Positions 8,497-18,900 of a stretch of 64,000 nt of DNA are shown here, piece after piece. Location of the stretch: NCBI GenBank assembly GCA_020633655.1, contig JACKDF010000005.1, forward strand, positions 248,001 to 312,000. Direction: 5' to 3'. Both the position numbers and the translations under genes were made by a program. Under the pieces are notes generated by a model, which was not told the DNA's origin, searched no databases, and was given only the letters and a program-made list of their open reading frames with translations. This stretch comes from Deferribacteres bacterium (lineage in GTDB: Bacteria > Zhuqueibacterota > Zhuqueibacteria > Zhuqueibacterales > Geothermadaptataceae). Each line of letters starts with the position of its first letter. Position 1 is the first letter of the stretch.

Positions 8497-10782
8497 TCAA
8501 ACGTACATCAAGGACTGCAATTCGCTTTGCGTTTCGTGCAGTTTGTAGTACTTGCCATCTTTGTTCGCAAGGAGTTCATTGTGGGTACCGCTTTCCACAA
8601 GTTCTCCGGAATCGATGACAAAAACACGATCCGCATGGCGTAGTGTTGTTAATCTGTGGGCGATTGCAAATGTGGTCCGCCCGGCGACGAGATTATCCAG
8701 CGCTTGCTGAATTTTCTTTTCGGTCTCCGTGTCCACGGAACTTGTAGCCTCATCCAAAATGAGTACACGCGGATTATTCAGAATTGCACGTGCGATACTG
8801 ATGCGTTGTCGCTCACCGCCGGAGAGCGTGAGTCCACGTTCGCCGACGAGGCTGTCATACGCATCCGGGAAGCTGCAAATGAATTCGTGGGCATTAGCCG
8901 CCTTTGCAGCATCGATTATTTCACCGAGTGAGGCGTCTGGTTTTCCGTAAGCGATGTTTTCCGCAACCGTACCGAAAAACAGATAAGGCTCCTGCAGAAC
9001 AATTCCAATTTGACGGCGGTATGAGGACAGTTCAATCTCATGCAGATTTACGCCGTCAATGCTGATGTTGCCATCCGTAACATCATAGAACCGGCAGATA
9101 AGATTGATCAGCGTGCTTTTTCCGCCACCGCTTGGGCCGACGAGACCGATCATTTCACCAGGCTCAACATCAAATGAAATGCCTTTAATAACCTGTCGAA
9201 TTCCGTCGTAGGTGTAGTAGACATTGTCGAATTGAACACGACCTTTCAACGGTTCAAGAATTTTCGGTTTTTCTATGTTGACAATCGTCGGTTGTGTGTC
9301 GAGTATTTCAAAAATACGCGAGGATGCTGCCGTAGCCCGCGAGAGACTCGATGCCATATTGCCAAGTACCTGCACAGGCCCAAGGAACATCCACAGGTAG
9401 CTGGTAAAGGCGATAAAAACACCAAGTGGCATGCCGGATTGTCCATCTGTTACAATATATTCGAGCACACGCGGTGCGCCGAAAATCCAGACGAGTAAAT
9501 GACTTAAATGCATCATCCAGTTAAGGAATGGGGAAACGAAGTTCCAGTGTGCATGCAAATCAACGATGGATTCATAGGCAACCTGGTTGATTTGTGCAAA
9601 CCTTTCTTTCTCCTTGTTTTCCTGAGCAAAGGCTTTAACAACACGAATACCCGGAATGACATTCCCAATGGTGCTGGCTATTGCTGACCAGCGGCGGGAA
9701 AACCGCAGGTACATACTGCTCAAATGCTCACGAAAGAAGTAAAGAAATGCAACCATCAGCGGCAGTGGCATGATGACAAATTTTGCCAGGTAAGCATCAT
9801 TCATGAACAACGCTATTCCCACACCAATCATCATCAACACCGAGACAATGACATCGATAATGTTGTGGGCAATAAACTCCCATACGCGATCTGTGTCATG
9901 CACAATGCGCGAAAGAACATTTCCTGTGGATCGCGATTGAAAAAAGCTCAGACTAAGGCCTTGAACATGCTGGTAAAGCTGATTGCGTAAATCTCTGGCA
10001 ACAGCTTCGCCCACGATATTCATCGTTCGCGTCCGAAAATAGTGCACAATTTGTGCAACAGTCCAGATGGTTGCTAAAGCGCCAATAATCATCCAGATTT
10101 TTTTGTTTGCCAGGTCGATATCGCTGCCTTTAACCGGTTTCAATACATCATCGATGAGAATTCGTGTTAAAGCCGGCGGTAACAAGTGCAAAATTGTTAT
10201 AAAAAGAGAAGCAAAAAGACTGAAAATGATCTGTTTTTTATATGGTTTTGCATAAGAAATCAATCGAGCTAAAAGCCCTTTTTTTTCAATGAGTACGGTG
10301 CTTCGTGAATTTTTTAACACACGCGTCAACGCGTCGTGGTATTTTTCTTCCGCGTTGAAACCATTTCGACCGGGATGGCCATTTTCAGGTGCACTTATTA
10401 CTTGTTCCAACAGGTATTTAACGTTGGCGACGGCATAAAACTGCCTGCGTGTAAAACCAACTTCAAGAAGTAAATCGTCCTCCTCGCCATGGAGAAGAAG
10501 GCGGTTTAAAGTAAAGCCTTCGACGATTGCGACGCTTTTGATATCACTAACCGGGATTTTTTGCAAAAGCGCATCTTGTTCTGCATCGAATACGAGAAAA
10601 TAGGATTTTGTGAGAACAATCCAGTGCTGTGTGAAGAGTTCACCTCCAGCAATGTCACAAAATGCATAAAGCCGGATTTTTTCACCATTTACTTCTTCCT
10701 GAATTTTTTTCTCAACTTCATTTGGGATTTTTCCCGGCTGATTAAATAGTTTTTCTAAAATATTTGTACTTGTTGTAAACAT
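8497..10782 (-). CDS. MsbA-like ABC exporter half-transporter with an extra N-terminal domain
   Basis: This 761-residue protein is longer than the usual 580-600 residue half-exporter. Residues 1-140 form a soluble beta-rich domain (FCDIAGGELFTQHWIVLTKS), possibly PH-like. Residues about 165-480 form the six-helix ABC exporter membrane domain. Residues about 515-755 form the ATPase with Walker A GPSGGGKST near 543, signature LSGGERQ near 654, Walker B VLILDEATSS near 672 and the H-loop IAHRLTT. It would act as a homodimer, pumping a lipid, peptide or other amphiphile across the inner membrane. AAGGAT precedes the ATG. The extended N-terminus and DUF1854 neighbour match a known ABC-DUF1854 pairing. 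The substrate is unknown. Confidence 0.9.
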   Translation of the reverse strand: MFTTSTNILEKLFNQPGKIPNEVEKKIQEEVNGEKIRLYAFCDIAGGELFTQHWIVLTKSYFLVFDAEQDALLQKIPVSDIKSVAIVEGFTLNRLLLHGEEDDLLLEVGFTRRQFYAVANVKYLLEQVISAPENGHPGRNGFNAEEKYHDALTRVLKNSRSTVLIEKKGLLARLISYAKPYKKQIIFSLFASLFITILHLLPPALTRILIDDVLKPVKGSDIDLANKKIWMIIGALATIWTVAQIVHYFRTRTMNIVGEAVARDLRNQLYQHVQGLSLSFFQSRSTGNVLSRIVHDTDRVWEFIAHNIIDVIVSVLMMIGVGIALFMNDAYLAKFVIMPLPLMVAFLYFFREHLSSMYLRFSRRWSAIASTIGNVIPGIRVVKAFAQENKEKERFAQINQVAYESIVDLHAHWNFVSPFLNWMMHLSHLLVWIFGAPRVLEYIVTDGQSGMPLGVFIAFTSYLWMFLGPVQVLGNMASSLSRATAASSRIFEILDTQPTIVNIEKPKILEPLKGRVQFDNVYYTYDGIRQVIKGISFDVEPGEMIGLVGPSGGGKSTLINLICRFYDVTDGNISIDGVNLHEIELSSYRRQIGIVLQEPYLFFGTVAENIAYGKPDASLGEIIDAAKAANAHEFICSFPDAYDSLVGERGLTLSGGERQRISIARAILNNPRVLILDEATSSVDTETEKKIQQALDNLVAGRTTFAIAHRLTTLRHADRVFVIDSGELVESGTHNELLANKDGKYYKLHETQSELQSLMYV

Positions 10783-11216
10783 AATAATCCTTATATTGAA
10801 AGTTTTCGTTTTCCAGACATGTTACCGATAGCGAGCCTGATAAGCACGTAGTTCGATCATGCCATGGAAATCCCCTGTGGTAATTTGATTTTACTGTTAC
10901 AAATGAGCGGTAAAACAACAGATTGAGACGGTGATCAGAGTTGCCCTGTCAAAATGCAGCTTGCGGGAATTAAATTTTTCCCTTGGAAACGCGTGGATTG
11001 AAAAACTGAGAGTCGGTATTGAGTTTGAAGGGCACTCTAAAATGCGCTGAGAGTAATGACTAATAATGTGACCATAAAAAGATCCTTCCTTAAGTTAATG
11101 GTGAGGGGTGAAGGATGCACCTTGCAAAAAATGCACTGCAAGCGAGATATTATTTTAACAGTAACACAAAAAAATCCAAGAAAAATCTCAAAAAATTTTT
11201 GTTATGAAATATATTG
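10783..11216. other. Divergent intergenic region between the ABC transporter and Nudix genes
   Basis: About 430 bp without a credible gene. It must hold the promoters of both the minus-strand ABC gene and the plus-strand Nudix gene. A small hairpin (ATCCTTC at 11082-11088 with GAAGGAT at 11110-11116) and a neighbouring CTTGCA/TGCAAG pair lie just before an AT-rich stretch. I cannot assign a regulator or riboswitch. Confidence 0.4.
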
Positions 11217-11822
11217 ATGAGTTTGTTTAGAAAAATACACGATTACCTTGGCTATCACCAAAATATCGTTCGCTTTGACTCGCCATTGGATTATCGGTCT
11301 GCCGCGACCTTAGTACCGTTTTGGGAGAATAATGGTGAATTACAAATCATCTACATTCAGCGTACCCAATCTTTTTTACCTGATGGCAGTGAGGCCGCAC
11401 ATTCAGGGCAGATTGCTTTTCCCGGTGGCAAAATTGAGGAAGGGGAAACGGCTCTGGAAGCCGCCCTGCGCGAAACAACTGAGGAGATCAACCTCAAAGC
11501 GACGGAATTAGAAATTGTTGGAAAATTGGGGGAGTTTAGCACACACGTTTCAGGATTTCTAACGCACATTTTTTTAGCCCGGATTGAGGGCAAACCGGAG
11601 TTGAAAATGTGTGAGGACGAAGTTGCTGACATCATCGTAGTGCCGGTGAATGCTCTTCTGGAGAACCACAAACCGGAGCTGGATGCACACAATTGGTTGA
11701 ATGTTTTGAAATTGCATTATCATTGGCAGGAACCGGTTTCGGGGAAAGAAATTTGTATTTGGGGAATGACGGGCAGAGCAACCTGGTGTTTGCTTGAAAT
11801 GTTGAATGAAATTGGAATTTAG
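11217..11822 (+). CDS. Nudix hydrolase, probable CoA pyrophosphatase (NudL/PCD1-like)
   Basis: This is a 201-residue Nudix protein. The Nudix box runs from GGKIEEGE through RETTEEINL (G-x5-E-x7-RExxEE), and immediately before it HSGQIAFPGG matches the extra signature of the CoA/acyl-CoA pyrophosphatase subgroup. These enzymes cleave CoA to phosphopantetheine and 3',5'-ADP with Mg or Mn. The ATG at 11217 was chosen over the TTG one codon earlier. No clear ribosome site is visible. Repeat copy D begins inside its stop codon. The subgroup is fairly sure; the true substrate is inferred. Confidence 0.85.
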   Translation: MSLFRKIHDYLGYHQNIVRFDSPLDYRSAATLVPFWENNGELQIIYIQRTQSFLPDGSEAAHSGQIAFPGGKIEEGETALEAALRETTEEINLKATELEIVGKLGEFSTHVSGFLTHIFLARIEGKPELKMCEDEVADIIVVPVNALLENHKPELDAHNWLNVLKLHYHWQEPVSGKEICIWGMTGRATWCLLEMLNEIGI

Positions 11823-11895
11823 CCTGTTTTATTCATGAAATGCTCCAAGTGAGTGAGAAGTGTGGGGTATTCCCCACTTAAACGGGTATTTATAG
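11820..11895. repeat. Palindromic repeat, family R1 (copy D, one degenerate end)
   Basis: It begins TTAGCCTGTTTTATTCATGA and continues AATGCTC, the reverse complement of the right end of copies A and B. A core GTGGGGTATTCCCCAC palindrome follows, and the far end is eroded. It lies between the Nudix gene and typA and overlaps the Nudix stop codon. Confidence 0.7.
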
Positions 11896-11976
11896 ATATA
11901 ACAGTTGAGGCAAGAGAAGTCTCTGTCACTTCTTATAAGGCCGAAGTTTACAGTTTTTAATTATGAAAGTACAAAA

Positions 11977-13800
11977 ATGAGAAAAAATAAGTTTCGAAAT
12001 ATTGCTATTATTGCACACGTCGACCATGGAAAAACAACTCTGGTTGATGGGATGTTAAAACAGAGCGGCATATTCCGCCAAAATCAGGAGGTTGCTGAGC
12101 GTGTCATGGATTCCATGGATCTTGAGCGTGAACGTGGAATTACAATCGCGGCGAAAAATACGGCGGTATACTATAAAGACGTGAAAATAAATATTGTTGA
12201 TACGCCTGGACACGCAGATTTTGGTGGTGAGGTGGAACGCAGTCTGAATCTCGTTGATGGGGTGCTCCTGCTCGTTGATGCCAGCGAAGGTCCGCTGCCA
12301 CAAACGCGGTTCGTCCTGAAAAAGGCTCTCGAAAAGAAATTACCGGTCATCCTTGTAATCAACAAAATCGATCGCCCTGATCAGCGTATTTCTGCCGTGA
12401 TTGACGAAGTCTATGATCTGTTTATCGATCTGGATGCAGATGAGAACCAAATCGAATTCCCGATTTTGTACACCGTCGCAAAGGAAGGTGTTGCACACCG
12501 CGATTTGAAAGATAATTCAACAACTCTGCAACCGCTTTTTGAGACGATACTCGCCGAAATTCCTGGACCAGAAGCCGCTGATGACCATGTCCCTCAATTT
12601 CTGGTCACCAATCTCGGGTACGATAACTATGTTGGTCAGATTGCTATTGGCCGGCTCAACAACGGTCGATTAAAACTTTCTGAAAGCTATGCCCTTGTCC
12701 ATGAAAATGGTACGACCAACCATATTAAATTTTCAGCCCTTTACACTTTTACCGGTCTTACACGCGAAAAAGTGGAGGAGCTGGAAGCTGGTGATATTAT
12801 CGCAGTTGCCGGCGTGGAAGGGGTGCAGATTGGTGATACCATTACCAGCATGGAAAATCCCAAGCCACTCGCACGCATCACCATCGACGAACCGACCGTG
12901 GCGATGTTTTTTTATGTCAATACCAGCCCCTTTGCCGGACGTGATGGCAAATATCTGACTTCACGTCATTTGAAAGCACGCCTGGAAAAAGAGATATTGG
13001 GTAACGTATCCATGCAGGTTTTACCCACAGATCGCGCTGATATGTTTGAAGTTCGCGGCAGGGGGGAGCTGCAAATGGCTGTACTGCTTGAGACGATGCG
13101 TCGGGAAGGTTATGAGGTTGCAGTATCCAAACCGCGTGTCATTACCAAACATATTGATGGCAAAGTTCATGAACCCGTTGAGCGCGTTTATATTGACACC
13201 CCGGAAGAATTTGTCGGCGTAATTACAGAAAAGCTATCGCAGCGCAAAGGCCGGATGAACAATTTGATCAACAATGGCAGTGGCCGTGTGAATATGGAGT
13301 TTTTTATTCCCGCGCGTGGTTTAATCGGATTTCGCAGCCAATTTCTCACAGACACAAAAGGTGCGGGAATCATGAATACGCTTTACCATGGTTTTGAGCC
13401 CTGGTTTGGGGAAATACCACAACGGCACACAGGTGCCCTTGTTGCCGACCGGACGGGGAGAGTCACAGACTATGCACGGTTGGGAATGGCTGACCGCGGC
13501 GAACTTTTTGTCAATGCCGGTCAGGAAGTTTACGGCGGTATGGTCATCGGCGAGCGCAACAAGCCAATTGATCTCGAAGTAAATATCACGCGCGAGAAAA
13601 AATTAACCAACATACGCAGCTCGACGGCCGAAGCCACTGTCTCCATTCGTCCACCGCGCCCGATGTCTCTGGATCTGGCCATCGAATTTATTGCAGAAGA
13701 TGAACTCGTGGAAGTGACGCCTGCGAGCATTCGAATCAGAAAATATGAACTCGATGCCAACAAGCGGCAAGCGACGCGAAAACGAGCTGAGAAACAGTAA
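11977..13800 (+). CDS. typA: Translational GTPase TypA/BipA
   Basis: This 607-residue protein has the length of BipA. The G domain carries AHVDHGKTT (residues 13-21), the switch region with RERGITI, DTPGHADFGGEV and the NKIDRPDQR specificity motif. EF-G-like domains follow, with GRGELQMAVLLETMRREGYE and the BipA-type C-terminus with RGLIGFRSQFLTDTKG. It binds the ribosome under stress or low temperature and aids 50S assembly. The frame is open for 24 more codons upstream, but the ATG at 11977 begins the conserved MRKNKFRNIAII and gives the family length, so I use it. Confidence 0.96.
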   Translation: MRKNKFRNIAIIAHVDHGKTTLVDGMLKQSGIFRQNQEVAERVMDSMDLERERGITIAAKNTAVYYKDVKINIVDTPGHADFGGEVERSLNLVDGVLLLVDASEGPLPQTRFVLKKALEKKLPVILVINKIDRPDQRISAVIDEVYDLFIDLDADENQIEFPILYTVAKEGVAHRDLKDNSTTLQPLFETILAEIPGPEAADDHVPQFLVTNLGYDNYVGQIAIGRLNNGRLKLSESYALVHENGTTNHIKFSALYTFTGLTREKVEELEAGDIIAVAGVEGVQIGDTITSMENPKPLARITIDEPTVAMFFYVNTSPFAGRDGKYLTSRHLKARLEKEILGNVSMQVLPTDRADMFEVRGRGELQMAVLLETMRREGYEVAVSKPRVITKHIDGKVHEPVERVYIDTPEEFVGVITEKLSQRKGRMNNLINNGSGRVNMEFFIPARGLIGFRSQFLTDTKGAGIMNTLYHGFEPWFGEIPQRHTGALVADRTGRVTDYARLGMADRGELFVNAGQEVYGGMVIGERNKPIDLEVNITREKKLTNIRSSTAEATVSIRPPRPMSLDLAIEFIAEDELVEVTPASIRIRKYELDANKRQATRKRAEKQ

Positions 13801-13812
13801 AATTTGAGAAAA

Positions 13813-13839
13813 TGCCAGTTAGCATGTGCATAGCTGGCA
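13813..13839 (+). other. Hairpin after typA without a T-tract
   Basis: TGCCAG pairs with CTGGCA and the stem extends imperfectly inward (TTAGCA with TGCATAG). There is no downstream T-run, so it is not a standard intrinsic terminator. It may protect the 3' end of the typA transcript. Confidence 0.4.
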
Positions 13840-13906
13840 GATTATAAATTTCGAAGTTTTTATTTGATACTTCAGTCAATTTGATCGGAGTACAACCGGA
13901 GGGAAA

Positions 13907-14554
13907 ATGGACACGACACGCAAACTTTTTATTGCTATGGCGGGGAATATAGGCGCCGGCAAAACCACAGCAGCCAAGCTCATCAGTCAGCACTTCAACT
14001 ACGAACTTTTCGATGAACCTGTCATCGATAATCGGTTTTTAAAAGATTATTATGCCGACATGCATCGGTGGTCCTTCACTTTGCAATTGGAGTTTCTCAT
14101 TCGTCGCATTGAGCACCACGAGCTTATTGAAACTGTGCCAAAAAGCTGTATTCAGGATCGCACGTTGTACGAAGATCCGGAAATTTTTGCAAAATATCTC
14201 CACGGTCTTGGTTTTATGGACAATCGTGAGCTTGATTTGTATTTCGAATATTTTCAGCGCTTAAATCGTGACATGAAGGCCCCTGACCTCGTTGTCATGC
14301 TGACGGTCGATAATGTGGGAACTTTACTGGATCGCATCAAAAAGAGAGGACGTAAGGAAGAAAGCGGAATCGATGAAACGTTTCTTTCCGGATTGAATGC
14401 GTACTACTCAACGTTTTCCCAGGTATGCGAAAAGAAATATGGTATTCCAACTTGTACCATTAACGTTGAAAAACTGGATATTCGATCTGATGAAGGGCGG
14501 CAGATTTTCTTTGACGAGGTGAAATCAGCACTTAAATCCAATAAAGTTATTTGA
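13907..14554 (+). CDS. Deoxynucleoside kinase (dGK/dAK/dCK family)
   Basis: The 215-residue protein begins with a P-loop, GNIGAGKTT, at residues 13-21 and has the nucleoside-binding EP pair (FDEPVIDN) near residue 43, a DRT motif (IQDRTLYEDPEIFAK) near residue 85, and a basic lid segment RIKKRGRKEE near residue 145. This is the layout of the bacterial deoxyadenosine/deoxyguanosine kinase family, which salvages deoxynucleosides by phosphorylation. GGAGGGAAA is an excellent ribosome site before the ATG. It stands alone between typA and a convergent gene. The base preference cannot be decided from the sequence. Confidence 0.88.
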   Translation: MDTTRKLFIAMAGNIGAGKTTAAKLISQHFNYELFDEPVIDNRFLKDYYADMHRWSFTLQLEFLIRRIEHHELIETVPKSCIQDRTLYEDPEIFAKYLHGLGFMDNRELDLYFEYFQRLNRDMKAPDLVVMLTVDNVGTLLDRIKKRGRKEESGIDETFLSGLNAYYSTFSQVCEKKYGIPTCTINVEKLDIRSDEGRQIFFDEVKSALKSNKVI

Positions 14555-14567
14555 GAACCTAAATAAT

Positions 14568-15494
14568 TTAAAGCTGCACAACAATACCACTTATGAGATT
14601 CCAACCACCCGCATAGAGCTCTTCAAAATGATCGTCTGGATTGAGGAGCATATTGCCGGGAATTGTGGTGTGCTGACCCTCGATAAAAACGGAAGTTCTT
14701 GGGGAAATGTTGTATTCACTACCGATACCAAAGTGAAATGTAATATCCTGCATATCAATCAGAGAATCGATGGATTCTGGATTGCTCGTTGTTGCATTCG
14801 AGCTCTTGCTGGTGGACTGTGCTATGTTCATGTAGCCGATGCCTGCGTGCACATAGGCCACAGGCGTCCGAAATTTCATAGAAATTGGAAATAGAATGGA
14901 CCGAAACGACCGCATGGTAGTGATACTGTCGGTCGTGACTGTGTTCGATTGCACAATATCCCATTTGCTTTTTGTACTGGTGAATTGTGGTGAAATTCGA
15001 ATCGAGAAATTTTCATTTATCGGAAACTCGAACAAGGTACCCAATTGCCATCCATTTGATGCTCCGGGAGAAATTTTTAACAAGGAATCATCATCTCTTG
15101 TTTGATAATTTGTGATTGCGTTGAAATTCATTCCTGCGAGTAATCCAATTTTTACATCCTTTGGTTTTACCATCTTCTTCGGGGGAGACGCATTTTTTAC
15201 GGGGACGGCGATGTCGGATTTTTTTAATCTCACTCCTTTTCTGGTTTTATAAATCAGCAATCTACCACGACTCTTGCTCACCTTATCGATTTGTGCGAAA
15301 GCAATAACAGTTGCTCCGGTTTTTAACTTACGTACAATTTTAAATTTATCCTTTAATTTCAATTTCAAAGAAGCATCGTTCTCAATTAATAAATATTTCC
15401 CCTTCATCCCGACAATCTTGCAGAATTTTTCCCCTGCAAAAATTGGATTGGTAACTGTGCATAACAGAACGAATGTGACAATTCGATTTTTCAT
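14568..15494 (-). CDS. Exported outer-membrane beta-barrel-like protein
   Basis: The 308-residue protein starts with a signal peptide (KNRIVTFVLLCTVTNPIFAG, cleavage after FAG). Residues 25-110 are a compact basic domain rich in KLK repeats (VRLKKSDIAVPVKN). Residues 120-308 look like a small barrel: alternating hydrophobic and polar strands such as IGLLAGMNFNAI, WQLGTLFEFPINENFSIRIS, AYVHAGIGYMNIA and FHFGIGSEYNIS, with a final strand LISGIVVQL ending at the C-terminus. It resembles the PorT/OmpW-like barrels common in FCB bacteria. Function is unknown; it is probably an outer-membrane structural or transport protein. It converges on the deoxynucleoside kinase gene with a 13-nt gap. Confidence 0.75.
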   Translation of the reverse strand: MKNRIVTFVLLCTVTNPIFAGEKFCKIVGMKGKYLLIENDASLKLKLKDKFKIVRKLKTGATVIAFAQIDKVSKSRGRLLIYKTRKGVRLKKSDIAVPVKNASPPKKMVKPKDVKIGLLAGMNFNAITNYQTRDDDSLLKISPGASNGWQLGTLFEFPINENFSIRISPQFTSTKSKWDIVQSNTVTTDSITTMRSFRSILFPISMKFRTPVAYVHAGIGYMNIAQSTSKSSNATTSNPESIDSLIDMQDITFHFGIGSEYNISPRTSVFIEGQHTTIPGNMLLNPDDHFEELYAGGWNLISGIVVQL

Positions 15495-15909
15495 CTGGGT
15501 TACTTTGATCTAATTTTTAGAAATGGAATTTCATGATTTGTGATAATGTGATTGCGCAAAGATTTGCAACAAAAATTACAGTGTGATGAATTCTTCTGCG
15601 GAAAGTGAAGATGAGCGAGCAGTGCAGAATGAACCGTTTTAATTGTGTAATAACAGCCTTCCTTCAGGCAAGGAAACCGTCCGCAGAAAATTTAAATGCC
15701 TGTAATATAAAAAATGAACGATGATTCCGATTTCACTTCTCATTCCGGGTTCTTTTTTATTCCAGATTATTCCTTTCTGAATTTCTGTTTGTTCATCGTT
15801 CGCTAACATTTCTATATGCCTTTTTTTTATGGTTGTACAGTGATCGTACACAGTAAATCGTCAAGACGACGGCCAGATTTCTTTTTCCACTTTTATGAGG
15901 GATCACCTG
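15495..15909. other. Intergenic region between divergent surface-protein genes
   Basis: About 415 bp with no supported gene. Short frames on both strands (for example minus 15639-15851) lack a ribosome site and any recognisable composition. It should carry the divergent promoters of the barrel-like protein and the PKD phosphoesterase. I see no repeat or operator that I can name. Confidence 0.4.
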
Positions 15910-18900
15910 ATGCGACGATCATGGACCATCTTGTTACAAATTATGTTCTGGGGAAGTATTCTTCCATTGCACGGTCAGGGTACGGTGCAATTTACGGGTT
16001 CTGAATACCTCGGACGTCCAACCGATAACTCCATTGTTGTTAATGTTGTTGCCAATACTGCATTGCAGGCCTATTTTGAGTATGGCACATCCTCTGGTAA
16101 CTATACGATGCAAACGTCGACCGTCAGTGCCAGCGCAAATGATCCTCTTGAAGCGGTTATGGATGGATTAACTGTGGATACGCGTTATTATTATCGAATG
16201 GTTTACAGCCAAAATGGCGGTTCAACCTGGACGACGCGCGATGAACATACATTTCAAACACAACGACCGCAAGGCGCAACTTATAAATTCACCATTACCT
16301 CCGATTCACATATCAATGTTGGCGGACTCGGGAATATCAGCCAGTGGCGGCAGGCCCTGGACAGGATTGCATTGGATAATCCCGACTTGCATCTCGATCT
16401 TGGTGATACTTTTCAAATGGATGGCGTAACAACAGCGGCACAAGCTGACGCCAATTACCTTTTCCAGCGCGCCGTAGACATGATGGGTAAAATCAGTCAT
16501 TCAACCCCCATTTTTTTGGCTCTTGGAAATCATGAAAATGAAGAAGGATGGAATTTTGATGATACAAATCCTCAGCCGATTTTCGGGATTAATGCGCGAA
16601 AACGATATTTTCCAAATCCAATACCGGATAGTTTTTACTCCGGGAACAGTGATGTCTCTGAAACACGTATAATCGAAGATCATTTGCGTGAAGATTATTA
16701 TGCGTGGGAATGGGGCGATGTGCTGTTTATTGTTTTGGATCCTTTTCAATACACAATGAACAATCCTTATGGCGCCTTTGCGGGTGAAAGCTCTGATGAT
16801 CCTGCAAGTGGTGACCGCTGGAACTGGACTCTTGGACAGGCGCAATATAACTGGTTCAAACAGACGGTTGAAAATAGCGATGCGAAATACAAATTTATAT
16901 TTGCCCATCACCAATTAGGCGGAACTGAAAATTACGTACGCCAAGGTGCAGTTCCCGCACCATGGTTTGAATGGGGTGGAAACACTGTAAATTCCAGCAA
17001 CCAAAATGAAACCTGGGAATTCAATACAAAAAGGCCTGGAATGAGCAAGCCCATTCACCAGCTGATGATTGATAACAATGTGAGTGCCTTTTTCCATGGC
17101 CACGATCATCAGTTCGTCTACGAAAAACGTGATGGCATCGTTTATCAGGAAGTGCCGTCACCAAGCATGGGGACGGGGAATGGATTTAATTTATATACAA
17201 ATAGTCCCTATGTGCAACCAGGCGGTAATTTACCGAATTCCGGCTACCTGCGCGTCACAGTTTCTTCGACAAATGCGCTGGTTGAATACATAAGCACAAG
17301 TTCGGGAAATGTTACTTACTCCTATTCCATTGCTCCGAATGGTGGTGGAACCGGCAACACGCCACCAAGCGCCGTTGCCGCTGCAACACCAACTTCCGGT
17401 ACTGCTCCTCTGGCTGTTGCCTTTACTGGCAATAACAGCAGTGACAGCGATGGCACCATCGTAAATTATGTGTGGACATTTGGGGACGGAAGTACGGCGT
17501 CTACGGCAAATCCGAATCATACTTATAGCAGTGCCGGCAATTACACAGCAGTTTTAACGGTGACCGATAACGAAGGAGCGACGGACAGCGATCAAATATC
17601 AATCACCGTTACTAATCCAGGCGGACAGAACCAACCACCGGTACCGGTAATTTCTTCGCCACAACCCGGACAGAATTTCGCAGCCGGTGCGACAATTTCT
17701 TTTTCCGGAAGTGCCTCCGATCCGGAAGATGGCACTTTAGGCGCTTCAACAGCAGTGTGGCGTGTAAGTGGCCCGGGCATTCCTGCAAATTATGTTCTCG
17801 CAAGCGGGACATTTTCAGGTTCCGGCCGTGCACCTTCCACCGGAACCTACTCGATCACACTGCAGGTGCAGGATAGCCAGGGTTTAAGTGCTACGGCGAC
17901 GCGTTCGTTTACTGTTGGTGGAACACCAAATACGCCACCGACAGCAGTTGCCGTGGCAAATCCTACTTCTGGAAATGCACCGTTGATTGTTAATTTTACC
18001 GGCAGCAACAGCAGTGATAGTGATGGGAGCATTTCCAGTTATGCATGGAATTTTGGTGATGGATCTACTGCCACTACCGCGAATCCGTCACATACCTACA
18101 GCAGTGCTGGCAACTATACAGCTTCCTTAACCGTTACCGATAACAATGGCGCGACAAATAGTGCCCAGGTTGTTATTGCTGTAACTTCGCCGCCAAATGA
18201 ATCTCCTGTTGCTATTTTATCAGCTACCCCAACATCGGGAGAAGCCCCTTTGCCCGTATCTTTTACGGGTAGTAATAGTTCGGACAGCGACGGAACGATA
18301 GTCACCCATGCGTGGTACTTCGGCGATGGTATAACAGCTAATACGGCCGATGCATCGCACACTTATGCCAATGCAGGCAATTATTCTGCGTCATTAATTG
18401 TGACGGACAACCAGGGAGCAATGGATACTGCAAATGTTCAGATCACGGTCACGCAGCCTGGCAATAATCCACCGACTGCTGTCGTTTCCGCAACACCAAC
18501 TTCCGGTGAGGTGCCTTTGTCAGTCAATTTCACGGGCAGTAATAGCAGTGATAGCGATGGAAGCATTGCATCCTATTCATGGAATTTTGGTGATGGAACC
18601 AGTTCGAACACAGCCAATCCATCCCACACCTATACCAGTGCAGGAAATTTTTCGGCAATATTGACTGTAACCGACGACGATGGAGCCACCGATGTAGCGC
18701 AGGTTGGGATTACAGCGAACGCACCGCAAAATCAGCCACCGACCGCGGTTGCTTCTGCGAATCCGACCTCTGGTATGATACCATTGCTCGTAAATTTTAC
18801 CGGGAGCAACAGTACTGATATCGATGGCAACATAACAGGTTACTCGTGGAATTTTGGCGATGGAGGTACAGCAAATGATGCAAATCCATCGCACACATAC

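Noticed and set aside
8368..8643. 91-codon plus-strand frame at the end of the ABC gene
   Set aside because: It is a product of the R2 element and the antisense of the ABC coding region.
7618..10782. Cyanophycin metabolism locus
   Set aside because: DUF1854 and ABC genes can accompany cyanophycin genes, but no cphA or cphB is in the window.
15639..15851. 70-codon minus-strand frame in the intergenic gap
   Set aside because: No ribosome site and no recognisable composition; probably chance.
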